Shown here in pieces: positions 36,049 through 46,142 of a stretch of 64,000 nt of DNA. The notes under the pieces were generated by a model. That model was not told the origin of the DNA and did not search any database. It was given only the letters and a program-made list of their open reading frames with translations. The stretch comes from Antarcticimicrobium sp040365005 (GTDB lineage: Bacteria > Pseudomonadota > Alphaproteobacteria > Rhodobacterales > Rhodobacteraceae), in NCBI RefSeq assembly GCF_040365005.1, contig NZ_BAABWV010000002.1, forward strand, positions 241,286-305,285, given 5' to 3'. How positions within the stretch are numbered: the first letter of the stretch is position 1; the number at the start of each line of letters is the position of its first letter. The translations under genes were made by a program, and so were the position numbers.

Positions 36049-37119
36049 TTACTGGGCGGCCTTGACGCGGTCCAGCACGCCACCCTCGATGGCCTCAAGC
36101 CCGGCGGGGACCGGCGGGTACCACTTGATGTTGTCCAGCGCCTCGGGCGGGAAGCTGGCCTGGTAACGTGCCTTGAGGTCGGCGGCGGCAAACTCGTCGG
36201 CGCCCTTGGAGGCGGTGAAGTTGCCGGCGGCCTCGGTGATCATCGCGGCGATCTCGGGCTGCATCACGAAGTTGATCCAGGCATAGGCGGCATCATCGGC
36301 ACGGCCCTTGGCCGGCAGCACGAAGGTATCGACCCAGCCCAGCGCGCCCGAGGCGGGGGCGACAAAGGTGATGTCGGGGTTGTCGGCGTTCAGTTTCCAG
36401 CCGCCGGTGTCCCAGGCCATCGCGGCCACGGCTTCGCCCGAGCGCATCAGGCCCATCAGCTCGTCACCGCCGCCCCAGTAGGTTTTCACGTTGGGCTTGC
36501 AGTCGACCAGCTTGGCCTCGACCTTGTCCATGACCTCCTTGTAGGCGGCCTCGTCACCATAGGCGGCAAAGGGGTCCATCCCCATGGCGAAGGCAAAGCC
36601 GATCAGCGTCGGGCGCTTGAGCCGGTAGGACACCTTGCCCGCCACCTCGGCGCCGCAGAGATCGGTGTAGTCCTTGACCGAGGGGGCCTTCTTGGTGTCG
36701 ACCACCAGGCCCGAGGTGCCCCAGACATGCGGCACGCCGTAAATCTCGCCGCCGACGGTGGTGTTGGCCTTGGTGGCCTCCAGCATCGAGGGGATGAACT
36801 GCGCGGTGTCGATCTTGCTCAGGTCGATCGGCTTGTAGATCCCGAACTCGGCCTGCGGGCCGGCGATCCGGTCCTGGCTGGGCTGGGCAAGGTCGAAGCC
36901 GCCGCCGCCGGTGGCGCGCAGCTTGGCGATCATCTCTTCGTTGTTCGACTTGGTGACCTCGACGGTGTGGCCGGTCTCTTCCTCGAACTTGGCTACGACG
37001 TTCTCGGGCGCGTAGCCGCCCCAGGTCAGCAGGCGCAGGGTGTCAGCGGAGGCCGGCGTGGTGCCGCAGACAATGGCAATCGTGAGGGCGGAGCAGACCG
37101 CCGTGGCAACATGTTTCAT
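36049..37119 (-). CDS. potD: spermidine/putrescine-type periplasmic binding protein (PotD)
   Basis: A 356-residue periplasmic binding protein with a Sec signal (about 1-25, ending TPASA). The mature start DTLRLLTWGGYAPENVVAKFEEETG and GFDLAQPSQDRIAG, together with AAYAWINFVMQPEIAAMI, are typical of PotD/PotF and related binding proteins. First gene of the operon. Whether the ligand is spermidine, putrescine or a related compound cannot be decided here. Confidence 0.88.
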   Translation of the reverse strand: MKHVATAVCSALTIAIVCGTTPASADTLRLLTWGGYAPENVVAKFEEETGHTVEVTKSNNEEMIAKLRATGGGGFDLAQPSQDRIAGPQAEFGIYKPIDLSKIDTAQFIPSMLEATKANTTVGGEIYGVPHVWGTSGLVVDTKKAPSVKDYTDLCGAEVAGKVSYRLKRPTLIGFAFAMGMDPFAAYGDEAAYKEVMDKVEAKLVDCKPNVKTYWGGGDELMGLMRSGEAVAAMAWDTGGWKLNADNPDITFVAPASGALGWVDTFVLPAKGRADDAAYAWINFVMQPEIAAMITEAAGNFTASKGADEFAAADLKARYQASFPPEALDNIKWYPPVPAGLEAIEGGVLDRVKAAQ

Positions 37120-37544
37120 CGTTCATTCCCAGTGAAGCGTTTCGGATTAACGGTGGCGGAAGGGTCTGTGAAAAACCCTTTTGTGTCAATGGGATAATAA
37201 AAATTTCACATTCGGGGGTATACGGCTTCATGCCGTGCCGGACAGGCTGACGCGGCACCGCGAACCGGCGCGCGAACAGGCGTGCCCCGTGAAGTCTCTC
37301 TGATAACCGGGTCTTGTGTCAAGATAATGACAACATGACGGGGCGTTTGGAGAAATCCTTTCAGAATGGTGCGGGTTTCCGGCGCTGTGATCCCGTCGAT
37401 CCGCCTGATCGTGATGCCGGAATCGACCGGGGCGCTGAAAAAAAGATTCAGGGATCGGCCCGGAGAACGGGAACCTTTTCGCCGCGGCTGCATCCAATGG
37501 GCATGTGTCGACGCGATGCATCCCAGTCAGAACCGGAAAGGAAA
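37120..37544. other. intergenic region between potD and the secreted-protein/cupredoxin operon
   Basis: 425 bp with no convincing gene. Short open frames here have no ribosome site and no family-like sequence. A perfect 7-bp inverted repeat, TGTGAAA (37168-37174) / TTTCACA (37205-37211), lies about 50-90 bp upstream of potD in an AT-rich patch and may be part of the potD promoter/operator. The promoter of the operon starting at 37545 should also be here but was not identified. Confidence 0.5.
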
Positions 37545-37967
37545 ATGGATATGATCAAGCAAACCCTGTTGGCGGTGAGCCTGGTGGCCACGGCAACCCT
37601 TGCGCAGGCCCATGATGAGGCGGCCCTGAAGGCGGCGCCTCCGGGTGATCCCTATGTTCAGGTGAGCGACGTGCTGCCGCTGCCGGCGTTCATTCCGGGC
37701 CTCGGCACCCTCTTCGTCAATCCGGACACCCTGCCGGCGGGGCCATTCCTGGCCTATGACCACGACGGCAAACTGTCTGCGTCGATCTACATGACGCCGT
37801 TGGAGGAGTTGGAAAACCGAACGGCCTATGATGGGCTGGGCATCGGGTCGCATGCGGTCAGCTCGGTCGATGTTTATTACAACGCCGGGCACCCCGGGGT
37901 CGAGAAGCCGCATGCGCATGTGGTCCTCTACCACGATGCCGAGGCCAAGGGGCGGCTGGCGGAATGA
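37545..37967 (+). CDS. secreted protein of unknown function
   Basis: A 140-residue protein with a Sec signal (IKQTLLAVSLVATATLAQAH, cut near AQA). The mature part has PLPAFIPGLGTLFVNPDTLP, GPFLAYDHDGKLSASIYM and a His-containing end (GVEKPHAHVVLYH). A distant resemblance to DUF5602/TTHB210-like periplasmic proteins is possible but not certain. The His residues may bind a metal. GGAAAGGAAA precedes two possible ATGs (37545, 37551). It overlaps the cupredoxin gene by ATGA, so the two are probably functionally linked in the periplasm. Confidence 0.75.
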   Translation: MDMIKQTLLAVSLVATATLAQAHDEAALKAAPPGDPYVQVSDVLPLPAFIPGLGTLFVNPDTLPAGPFLAYDHDGKLSASIYMTPLEELENRTAYDGLGIGSHAVSSVDVYYNAGHPGVEKPHAHVVLYHDAEAKGRLAE

Positions 37968-38494
37968 GCTGGACGCGACGACAGGTCATTCGGCTCGGGG
38001 GCGGCGCAATCGCCGCTCTCGGCTCTCCGCTGCCGGTGTTCGCTGCGGGCGAAACGGTGATCGAGATGCGTGGCACCGCGCGGGGCGAGCGAATCTGGTT
38101 CGATCCCTTTGCGCTTGCCGTGGCACCGGGCACGGTGCTGCGCTTCGTCAACCGCGATCCGGGCAACAGCCATACCGCCACCGCCTATCATCCCGAAAAC
38201 TATGACCGTCTGCGGCGAATCCCGGCCAAGGCGGCGCCCTGGGACAGCGATTTCCTGCTGCCGGGGGAGAGCTTCGAGGTGACGCTGCGCGTGCCGGGGG
38301 TCTATGATTACTACTGCATCCCGCACGAGATGGCCGCCATGGTCGGTCGCATCGTGGTCGGAACCCCGGCCGATCCCGGCTGGGAGGGCCCCGCCGAGGA
38401 TCGCGAGGATGTCTCGGCCGAGGTGCTGGCGGCGCTGCCGGGGGTCGAGACAATCCTGGCCCGGGGCGCCCTACGCAGGGAGGAGAGATCATGA
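37964..38494 (+). CDS. Tat-exported cupredoxin-domain protein
   Basis: A 176-residue protein with a Tat signal (TRRQVIRLGGG then a hydrophobic run) and a plastocyanin/azurin-like domain. Type-1 copper ligands are all visible: His in GNSHTATAYH, and Cys, His and Met in YYCIPHEMAAMVG. The C-terminal about 40 residues are extra and charged. ATGA overlaps join it to the secreted protein upstream and the sigma factor downstream. It probably carries electrons or copper in the periplasm. A cupredoxin encoded with its own ECF sigma factor suggests a regulated stress or metal response. Confidence 0.88.
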   Translation: MSWTRRQVIRLGGGAIAALGSPLPVFAAGETVIEMRGTARGERIWFDPFALAVAPGTVLRFVNRDPGNSHTATAYHPENYDRLRRIPAKAAPWDSDFLLPGESFEVTLRVPGVYDYYCIPHEMAAMVGRIVVGTPADPGWEGPAEDREDVSAEVLAALPGVETILARGALRREERS

Positions 38495-39192
38495 GCGCCC
38501 GGAGACAGCGCAACGAGGACACCCTTGCGGATGCGGCGACACCCGAGGCCGAACTGGTGGCCGCCGCGCGCCAAGGCAGCGAGATGGCGGTGCGCGAGCT
38601 GGTCCGCCGTCTGAACCCGCGCCTGTTCCGGGTCGCGCGCGGCATCGTCGCCAGCGACGCCGAGGCCGAGGAGGTGGTGCAGGAGACCTACCTCTCCGCC
38701 TTCGCCAAGCTGGACGGATTCCGCGACGAGGCGCGCTTTACCACCTGGATCACCCGGATCGCCATCAACACCGCGCGGATGCGGCTCCGGCGTGACCGTC
38801 CGAAAGAGGCATATGATACCGTGAGCGAAGGTGACACATCCCAGATCCTCGCGTTCCCCGGACAGGGGGGCGAGGCGCCCGAGACCGCCGTGGCCCGGGC
38901 GCAGATCCGTGGCTTCGTCGAGGCCGCCGTCGCGGGTCTGCCGCCCGATCTGCGGCTGACCTTTCTGTTGCGCGAAACCGAGGGGCTGAGCATCGCCGCC
39001 ATCGCGCATCAGCTTCAGATCAGCCCGGTCACCGTCAAGACGCGGCTGTTCCGGGCGCGTCGGCGGTTGCGCGCGGCGCTGGAGAAACAGGTGCGCGGCG
39101 GGTTCGAGGCGATCTTTCCCTTCGATGGCCAGAGATGCGCCGACATGGCCGACCGGGTCGTTTCCGGGCTGAAGGCAAAGGGGAGGCTGTGA
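38491..39192 (+). CDS. ECF-family RNA polymerase sigma factor
   Basis: A 233-residue sigma-70-family factor with region 2 (about 25-95, VRRLNPRLFRVARGIVASDAEAEEVVQETYLSAF split over helices, then FRDEARFTTWITRIAIN) and region 4 (about 150-205, LPPDLRLTFLLRETEGLSIAAIAHQLQISPVTVKTRLFRARR in pieces). A short C-terminal tail with FDGQRCADMADRVV contains a single Cys. No anti-sigma gene adjoins it, which is unusual. It overlaps the cupredoxin gene by ATGA and ends 1 bp before folE2, so it may control its own operon. Confidence 0.93.
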   Translation: MSARRQRNEDTLADAATPEAELVAAARQGSEMAVRELVRRLNPRLFRVARGIVASDAEAEEVVQETYLSAFAKLDGFRDEARFTTWITRIAINTARMRLRRDRPKEAYDTVSEGDTSQILAFPGQGGEAPETAVARAQIRGFVEAAVAGLPPDLRLTFLLRETEGLSIAAIAHQLQISPVTVKTRLFRARRRLRAALEKQVRGGFEAIFPFDGQRCADMADRVVSGLKAKGRL

Positions 39193-39193
39193 C

Positions 39194-40225
<1,032 letters not shown>

Positions 40226-40255
40226 CGCGAGTGGTGGCGCCCGGCCGGGCCGGGG

Positions 40256-40936
40256 TCAGGCAAAGCGGTCGGACAGGGTCCGGGCGGCCTCGGGGACGGC
40301 GCGGCAGGCGGTCTCCATGTCGAGGCTTTCCAGCGCGACGACGCCGATGGAATATTCCATCCCGGCAAAACCCGCTCCGGACAGGTGGACCGGGCTGGAG
40401 ACGCCGACGGCGCCCTTGTGGATCTGGCCGCGGGTGGCGCTGAAGCCCTGCTCACGGGCAAGGCGGACCTCGTCGCTATCGTCCGGGTGGGCGGGACGTG
40501 CCGCGAGGATGGCGATCCCGGCGGCGCCGCGATTGAGCGGGTGCCGGATGCCGACGCGGTAGTGGATGGTGACCATGGTCTGTCGCGGCTCGACCGTCTG
40601 GACCACGACGCACTCCTCGTCCTCGGCCATCGACAGAAAGGCGGTGGCGCCGGTGCGCTCGGCCAGATCCTCGAGGATCGGGCGTACCTGTGCGCGGATG
40701 CTGTCGGTCGCCTGCGCGCCCAGCTGGAACGCCGCCGCGCCCAGCACGATCCGCCCGTCTTCCAGCCGCCGCACCATGCCATGCCCCGACAGGGTCGAGA
40801 TGATGCGATAGGCCACCGCGCGGTGCAGCGCGAGGCGATCGGCAAGATCGCCCACCTTGATCCCGCCCGGTGTGCGCGCGACCAGTAAAAGCGCCTCGAT
40901 CCCCCGGTCGAGCGTCTGAAGCGTTCCCTGTGCCAT
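40256..40936 (-). CDS. IclR-family transcriptional regulator
   Basis: A 226-residue regulator: winged helix-turn-helix (about 1-65, GIKVGDLADRLALHRAVAYRIISTL) and a ligand-binding IclR domain (about 80-226, LAERTGATAFLSMAEDEECVVVQTV and GAAGIAILAARP). The ATG at 40936 is preferred (MAQGTLQTLDRGIEALL fits the family); an upstream in-frame start at 41023 would extend through the promoter region. It diverges from the P450 gene across 173 bp and is the natural candidate for its control, probably responding to an aromatic or other P450-pathway compound. Confidence 0.9.
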   Translation of the reverse strand: MAQGTLQTLDRGIEALLLVARTPGGIKVGDLADRLALHRAVAYRIISTLSGHGMVRRLEDGRIVLGAAAFQLGAQATDSIRAQVRPILEDLAERTGATAFLSMAEDEECVVVQTVEPRQTMVTIHYRVGIRHPLNRGAAGIAILAARPAHPDDSDEVRLAREQGFSATRGQIHKGAVGVSSPVHLSGAGFAGMEYSIGVVALESLDMETACRAVPEAARTLSDRFA

Positions 40937-41035
40937 TCTGCGCCTTTGTTTTCCTTGCCGCCCCGGGGCCTGCCATAGGCCATTTTCCGGTACTTGGGCA
41001 ATGGAGAGTCTCACTATCCGCACAAATTATGACGA

Positions 41036-41066
41036 TATTTGCAATTGATTGTCCATTATTTGCAAT
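41036..41066. promoter_or_regulatory. twin TATTTGCAAT repeats in the iclR/P450 divergent promoter
   Basis: TATTTGCAAT occurs at 41036-41045 and again at 41057-41066, a direct repeat 21 bp apart, two helical turns. It ends 43 bp before the P450 start in an AT-rich patch. Spacing on one DNA face is what IclR-type tetramers bind. This is the best operator candidate in this region. Confidence 0.5.
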
Positions 41067-41109
41067 CTAGACCGGGGTGCGCACATCATGCCCGGGAGGA
41101 GACGGAGCT

Positions 41110-43464
41110 ATGACGGAGACCACGCAAAAGGGATCGCCCCATTCGCAATCCTGCCCGATGGGGGGCGCATCGGCGCAGGTCGGGGGGCAGGGGGGATGCC
41201 CTGCGTCCGATCCGGCGGTCCTGGCGCGCGCCTTCGATGCCTTCGAGGGGCCGTACCAACTCGATCCGGCCGAGGCGCTGCGCTGGTCGCGTGATCAGCT
41301 GCCCGTGTTCTACGCCGAGACGCTCGGGTACTGGGTGGTGAGCCGCTACGACGACATCAAGGCGGTGTTTCGCGACGGCATCCTGTTCTCGCCGCGTAAC
41401 GTGCTGGAAAAAATCACCCCCGCCACACCCGAGGCGATGGAGGTTCTGAAAAGCTACGGCTACGCCATGAACCGCACCATGGTGAACGAGGACGAACCGG
41501 CGCACATGGAGCGGCGCCGCGCCCTGATGGACCATTTCATCCCCGCCAACCTTGAACATCACCAGGAGATGGTGCGCCGCCTCACGCGGGAAAAGATGGA
41601 TGAATTCATCGACGCGGGTCGTGTCGATCTGGTTGACTCGCTGCTCTACGAGGTGCCGCTGAACGTGGCGCTGCATTTCCTCGGCGTGCCCGAGGACGAG
41701 ATAGCGGTGCTGCGCAACTTCTCTGTCGCGCATTCGGTCAACACCTGGGGCAGGCCCACCGACGACCAGCAGGTCGCCATCGCCCATGATGTGGGCCGGT
41801 TCTGGCAATACGCGGGCAAGATCATCGAGAAGATGAAGGCAGAGCCGGAGGGCACCGGCTGGATGCACGAGACCATCCGCAAGAATGCCGAGATGCCGGA
41901 CGTGGTCACCGACAGCTACGTGCATTCGATGATGATGGCGATCATCGTCGCGGCGCATGAGACCACCTCGCTGGCCTCCACCAACATGTTCAAGACGCTG
42001 CTCAGCCACCGCGAAGCCTGGGAGGATATCTGCGCCGATCCCAGCCTGATCCCCAACGCGGTCGAGGAATGCCTGCGCTATGCGGGCTCGATCGTCGCCT
42101 GGCGGCGGCAGGTCACGGCCCCGACGCGGTTGGGCGGGGTGGACCTGCCCGAGGGGGCCAAGCTGCTGATCGTGCAGGCCTCGGGCAACCAGGACGAGCG
42201 ACATTTCGAGGATGGCGACAGGTTCGACATCTATCGCGACAATGCGGTTGACCACCTGACGTTCGGCTATGGCAGCCACCAGTGCATGGGCAAGAACATC
42301 GGCCGGATGGAGATGCGGATCTTTCTCGAGGAGTTTAGCCGCCGCCTGCCGCACCTGCGGCTGGCCGAGCAGGAGTTCACCTATCTGCCCAACACCTCGT
42401 TCCGGGGGCCGGATCACCTGTGGGTGGAATGGGACCCGGATTTGAACCCCGAGCGCGCACAGCCACAGCTGGCCCGGGATCACCTTCGCTTCCCGGTCGG
42501 CGCGCCGTCGCGCCGCGATATCGCGCGCAAAGTGCGCGTGACCGAGGTGCGGCAGGAGGCCGAGGGCATTCTCGGCCTGACGCTGGAGGACGCCAAGGGG
42601 CGACCCCTGCCGCATTGGAGCGCCGGGGCGCATGTGGAACTGATCGCCGGGGCGTACGACCGCAAGTATTCGCTCTGCGGGCGCAGTGACGCGCCGGGCT
42701 ATGGCCTCGCCATCCTGCGCGAGGAGGAGGGGCGCGGCGGCTCGCGTCATATCCACGACACGGTGCGCGCGGGGATGGAGCTGCGCCTGCGCGGGCCGAG
42801 CAACCTGTTTCGGCTCGACGAGGAGGCTTGCGCCTATACCCTGATCGCCGGCGGTATCGGCATCACCCCGATCCTTGCCATGGCCGACCGGCTCAAGGCG
42901 CTGGGCAAACCCTATGCGGTTCATTACTGCGGCCGGAGCCGGGCGACCATGGCGCTGCTCGCGCGGCTGGAGGCCGATCACGCGGGGCATGTCACCCTGC
43001 ATGTCAGGGACGAGGGCGCGCGCGCCGATCTGTCGGCGCTTGTCGCGGCCCTGCCGGAGGGTGGCCAGATCTATTGCTGCGGGCCGGAACGGATGATCAC
43101 CGCGCTGGAGGATCTGACCGCGGAACGCCCCGAGGGCACGCTGCATTTCGAGCATTTCTCGACCCATGGCACCGGGCTCGACCCGGACAAGGAACAGGGG
43201 TTCGACGTCGAATTGACGGACTCCGGGCTGACCCTGAACGTGGCCGCCGACCAGACGCTGCTGGAGGCGATCCAATCGGCGGGCATCGACGTGGCCTCGG
43301 ATTGCTGCGAGGGGCTCTGTGGCAGTTGCGAGGTCGGCGTGATCGACGGCGAGATCGACCACCGCGACATGGTGCTGACGCGGGGCGAACGGGCCGCAAA
43401 CAATCGCATGATGTCCTGCTGTTCGCGCGCAAAGAATGGTGGCCGGATCAAGCTGTCGCTTTGA
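41110..43464 (+). CDS. self-sufficient cytochrome P450 fused to phthalate-dioxygenase-type reductase (CYP116-like)
   Basis: A 784-residue monooxygenase with its own redox chain. P450 domain (about 30-450): I-helix AAHETTS, the EECLRYA Glu-Arg helix, and heme Cys392 in FGYGSHQCMGKN. FMN/NAD(H) reductase (about 470-690): RKYSLCGRS and AGGIGITPILAMADRL. Ferredoxin (about 695-784): [2Fe-2S] ligands Cys732, Cys737, Cys740 and Cys770, the exact C-x4-C-x2-C-x29-C spacing. The N-terminal tail has three Cys/Gly-rich turns. GGAGGA precedes the ATG. Relatives oxidise aromatics and terpenes; the substrate here is unknown. Confidence 0.95.
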   Translation: MTETTQKGSPHSQSCPMGGASAQVGGQGGCPASDPAVLARAFDAFEGPYQLDPAEALRWSRDQLPVFYAETLGYWVVSRYDDIKAVFRDGILFSPRNVLEKITPATPEAMEVLKSYGYAMNRTMVNEDEPAHMERRRALMDHFIPANLEHHQEMVRRLTREKMDEFIDAGRVDLVDSLLYEVPLNVALHFLGVPEDEIAVLRNFSVAHSVNTWGRPTDDQQVAIAHDVGRFWQYAGKIIEKMKAEPEGTGWMHETIRKNAEMPDVVTDSYVHSMMMAIIVAAHETTSLASTNMFKTLLSHREAWEDICADPSLIPNAVEECLRYAGSIVAWRRQVTAPTRLGGVDLPEGAKLLIVQASGNQDERHFEDGDRFDIYRDNAVDHLTFGYGSHQCMGKNIGRMEMRIFLEEFSRRLPHLRLAEQEFTYLPNTSFRGPDHLWVEWDPDLNPERAQPQLARDHLRFPVGAPSRRDIARKVRVTEVRQEAEGILGLTLEDAKGRPLPHWSAGAHVELIAGAYDRKYSLCGRSDAPGYGLAILREEEGRGGSRHIHDTVRAGMELRLRGPSNLFRLDEEACAYTLIAGGIGITPILAMADRLKALGKPYAVHYCGRSRATMALLARLEADHAGHVTLHVRDEGARADLSALVAALPEGGQIYCCGPERMITALEDLTAERPEGTLHFEHFSTHGTGLDPDKEQGFDVELTDSGLTLNVAADQTLLEAIQSAGIDVASDCCEGLCGSCEVGVIDGEIDHRDMVLTRGERAANNRMMSCCSRAKNGGRIKLSL

Positions 43465-43493
43465 GGCTTTCCCTGCGCCGGACTGTCGGGGCC

Positions 43494-44582
43494 TCAGCCC
43501 GCCGCCACGTCGGTGCGCGCGATCGAGACCGACTTGATCACCGCATGGACCTTGCGCCCCGGCGCCAGCGCCAGTGCCTCGGCCGAACGGCGGGTGATCC
43601 GCGCCAGCAAGCGGTCGGCGCCGCATTGGATCTGCACGATCATTCCGGGGCCCTGACCCTCGCGCAGGGCGATGACCTCGCCCGGCAGCACGTTCAGCGC
43701 CGACAGCCCCTGCGGCGCGCGATCCGCGACGATCACGTCATGGGCGAGGATGCGGACCCGGGTGTGGGCGCCGGCGGGCTGCTCCATCCGTGGCAGGAAC
43801 AGACGGCCACCGGAAATCGCCAGTTCGGTCAGCCCGTCGGCGTGGTGACATGCGATCTCGGCCGGCAGCACCGCGCCGGCCTCGCGCAGGCCGAACTGGC
43901 GCACCATGGCGGGATCCGACAGCACCTGTTCGGCAGGGCCGGCGCGCACCACCTGGCCCGCCTCCAGCACCACGACGGTGGTGGCCAGCCGCGCCACCTC
44001 GGCCACCGAATGGCTGACGTAGAGAATGGGCAGCCCGCTGCGATCACGGAGCCGCTCGAGATAGGGCAGGATCTCGTCCTTGCGGGCCGCGTCCAGCGCG
44101 GCGAGTGGTTCGTCCATCAGCAGCATCCGGGGATGCGACAGCAGGGCACGGCCAAAGGCGACGCGCTGTTTCTCGCCCCCCGAGAGCGCGCCTGGGCGGC
44201 GGTCGAGCAGGCGGTCGAGGCCCAGCAGGTCGGCGACCTCGTCCAACCCGGGGCCGGGGAGGCCGCGCGGCGCGAACCGCTGGCCATAGGTCAGGTTCTG
44301 CCGCACCGAGAGATGCGGAAACAGCCGCCCGTCCTGGAACACATAGCCCAGCCGCCGCCGATGCACCGGCAGGTTCACCCGGGCCGACGCGTCGAACAGG
44401 GGCTCGCCCGACAGCGCGATGCGCCCGGCCTTGGGGCGCAACAGGCCGGCGACGGCGTTGATCACCGTGGTCTTGCCGGCGCCCGACTGGCCGAACAGCG
44501 CGGTCACCCCGCCGGGTGCCTCGAAGGCGACGTTCACCTCGAAGCCGGGCAGCGGGTGGGTGATCTCGACCTGCAGGCTCAT
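43494..44582 (-). CDS. modC: molybdate ABC transporter ATPase ModC
   Basis: A 362-residue ATPase. Walker A is GQSGAGKT (31-38), the signature LSGGEKQRVAFGRAL, and Walker B MLLMDEPLAALD. The C-terminal about 70 residues form the TOBE/mop-like molybdate-binding domain (ARITRRSAEALALAPGRKVHAVIKSVSI). It overlaps modB by ATGA and is convergent with the P450 gene, with 29 bp between the ends. Confidence 0.95.
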   Translation of the reverse strand: MSLQVEITHPLPGFEVNVAFEAPGGVTALFGQSGAGKTTVINAVAGLLRPKAGRIALSGEPLFDASARVNLPVHRRRLGYVFQDGRLFPHLSVRQNLTYGQRFAPRGLPGPGLDEVADLLGLDRLLDRRPGALSGGEKQRVAFGRALLSHPRMLLMDEPLAALDAARKDEILPYLERLRDRSGLPILYVSHSVAEVARLATTVVVLEAGQVVRAGPAEQVLSDPAMVRQFGLREAGAVLPAEIACHHADGLTELAISGGRLFLPRMEQPAGAHTRVRILAHDVIVADRAPQGLSALNVLPGEVIALREGQGPGMIVQIQCGADRLLARITRRSAEALALAPGRKVHAVIKSVSIARTDVAAG

Positions 44583-45277
44583 CCGCCGGCCACCCGTTGC
44601 GCGGCCCGGCGCGCCAGCACCTCCGACAGGGTCAGGGCGGCCATCGCCACCGCGACCGAGACCAGCACCAGGCGCAGCGCGGCGCCGTCACCGCCGGGCA
44701 CCTGCAGGAAGGTGTAGATCGCCAGCGGCAGGGTCTGGGTCTGGCCCGGGATGTTGGAGACAAAGGTGATCGTTGCCCCGAACTCTCCCATCGCCTTGGC
44801 AAACCCCAGGACGACCCCTGCGATCACCCCGGGCAGGATCAGCGGCAGGGTCACGGTGAGGAAAACCCAAGGCCGCGATGCGCCCAGCGTCGCGGCGGCC
44901 TGCTCCAGTTTCGGATCGACCGCCTCGATTGCCAGCCGGATCGCCCGCACCGTCAGCGGAAAGGCCATCAGCGCCGCAGCCAGCGCGGCCCCGGTCCAGC
45001 GGAACGCAAGGACGAGGCCGAACGCATCCTCCAGCACCCCGCCCAGCGGCCCGCGCCGCCCGAAGCCCAGCAGCAGCAGGTAGCCGGTGACCACCGGCGG
45101 CAGGATCAGCGGCAGGTGGATTATGCCGTTCAGCAATTGCTTGCCGCGAAATTGCCAGCGGGCAAGGGCATAGGCGGCCAGGATGCTCAGCGGCAGGCTC
45201 AGCCCCACGGCCCAGAGCGAGACCTTGAGTGACAGCGCCACCGCCTGCCATTCCTCGGGGCCGAGCCAATCGGTCAT
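44579..45277 (-). CDS. modB: molybdate ABC transporter permease ModB
   Basis: A 232-residue inner-membrane permease with five hydrophobic helices. The coupling loop is EQAAATLGASRPWVFLTVTLPLILPG, followed by GEFGATITFVSNIPGQTQTLPLAIY, a ModB hallmark. ATGA overlaps to modA and modC place the three genes in one transcript. Confidence 0.95.
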   Translation of the reverse strand: MTDWLGPEEWQAVALSLKVSLWAVGLSLPLSILAAYALARWQFRGKQLLNGIIHLPLILPPVVTGYLLLLGFGRRGPLGGVLEDAFGLVLAFRWTGAALAAALMAFPLTVRAIRLAIEAVDPKLEQAAATLGASRPWVFLTVTLPLILPGVIAGVVLGFAKAMGEFGATITFVSNIPGQTQTLPLAIYTFLQVPGGDGAALRLVLVSVAVAMAALTLSEVLARRAAQRVAGG

Positions 45278-46065
45278 TCAGGCTGACCCCCTGCAAGGCC
45301 GAAGCCATTGCGCAGGAAGACCGCGCGCGCACTGTCGCCCCGCAGATAGTCCAGCGCGGCGTGTGCCGCCGGCCCGTCGCCCTCGGCCAGGATCGCGGCG
45401 GGATAGCGGATCGGCGGATGGCTGTCGGCGGGGAACATGTCGAGCACGCGCACCTTGGGCTCGGCCACGGCGTCGGTGGCATAGACGATGCCCAGCGGCG
45501 CCTCGCCCGAGGCCACCAGCCGAAGCGCGGCGCGCACGTTGTCGGCCTGGGCCACGTGGGGCGCGACGCCGTCCCACAGGTCCAGCGATTGCAGCGCGGC
45601 CTTGCCATAGATGCCGGCGGGCACCGCATCGACCAGCGCCATCGCCAGCCGCCCATCGCCCAGCGGGCCGACCAGGTCGGCGCCGGGCGCAAGCGTCAGA
45701 GACAGATCCTCGGGCGCGCCCGGACCGGCGACAAGGACGATCCGGTTGACCAACAGGTCGGCGCGGGTTCCGTCGGCGAGCAGGTGGTCGTCCTCCAGCG
45801 CGTCCATCCAGGCGGTGTTTGCCGAGATGAAGATCTGCGCCGGCGCCCCCTGCTGGATCTGGCGGGCCAGTTTGGAACTGCCGGCATAGGAAATCCGCAG
45901 CGCATCGCCTGTCTCTTCGCCATAGCCCGTCGCGATTTCATCCAGCGCGGTCTTCAGACTCGCGGCGGCAAAGACCGTGGTGGTTTCGGCCCGCGCGACG
46001 GCGGGCAGGATGGCGGGCAGGGCGGCCAGCACCAGGGCGAAAGCGGCGTGCAGGATGCGGGGCAT
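45274..46065 (-). CDS. modA: molybdate-binding protein ModA
   Basis: A 263-residue periplasmic molybdate/tungstate-binding protein with a Sec signal (about 1-26, ending AVARA). The anion-binding start VFAAASLKTALDEIA and SYAGSSKLARQIQQGAPAQIFISA, then GIVYATDA, are family motifs. The start at 46065 gives the normal signal peptide; an upstream in-frame ATG at 46146 would cross the Mo-box. First gene of modABC. Confidence 0.95.
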   Translation of the reverse strand: MPRILHAAFALVLAALPAILPAVARAETTTVFAAASLKTALDEIATGYGEETGDALRISYAGSSKLARQIQQGAPAQIFISANTAWMDALEDDHLLADGTRADLLVNRIVLVAGPGAPEDLSLTLAPGADLVGPLGDGRLAMALVDAVPAGIYGKAALQSLDLWDGVAPHVAQADNVRAALRLVASGEAPLGIVYATDAVAEPKVRVLDMFPADSHPPIRYPAAILAEGDGPAAHAALDYLRGDSARAVFLRNGFGLAGGQPE

Positions 46066-46087
46066 GAAGGTCTCTCCGGGATGATTT

Positions 46088-46111
46088 CGATATGTCCAAG
46101 TGGAAATATCG
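46088..46111. promoter_or_regulatory. Mo-box-like ModE operator upstream of modA
   Basis: A 24-bp palindrome with 6-bp perfect outer arms CGATAT / ATATCG and an inner TCCA / TGGA pair (20 of 24 positions symmetric), 23 bp upstream of modA. The CGnTAT...ATAnCG form matches ModE-binding Mo-boxes of purple bacteria. Its place between the modE-like gene and modA suggests repression of modABC when molybdate is sufficient. Confidence 0.7.
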
Positions 46112-46142
46112 CGCCCCGTGGCCCTGGATTCAAGCGTTGTTT

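Noticed and set aside
37206..37493. Open frames between potD and the secreted-protein gene
   Set aside because: No ribosome site and no homology signal; region better explained as promoters of the two flanking units.
41086..43626. 846-codon open frame antisense to the P450 fusion
   Set aside because: Composition is that of an antisense shadow; the plus-strand P450 has every catalytic motif.
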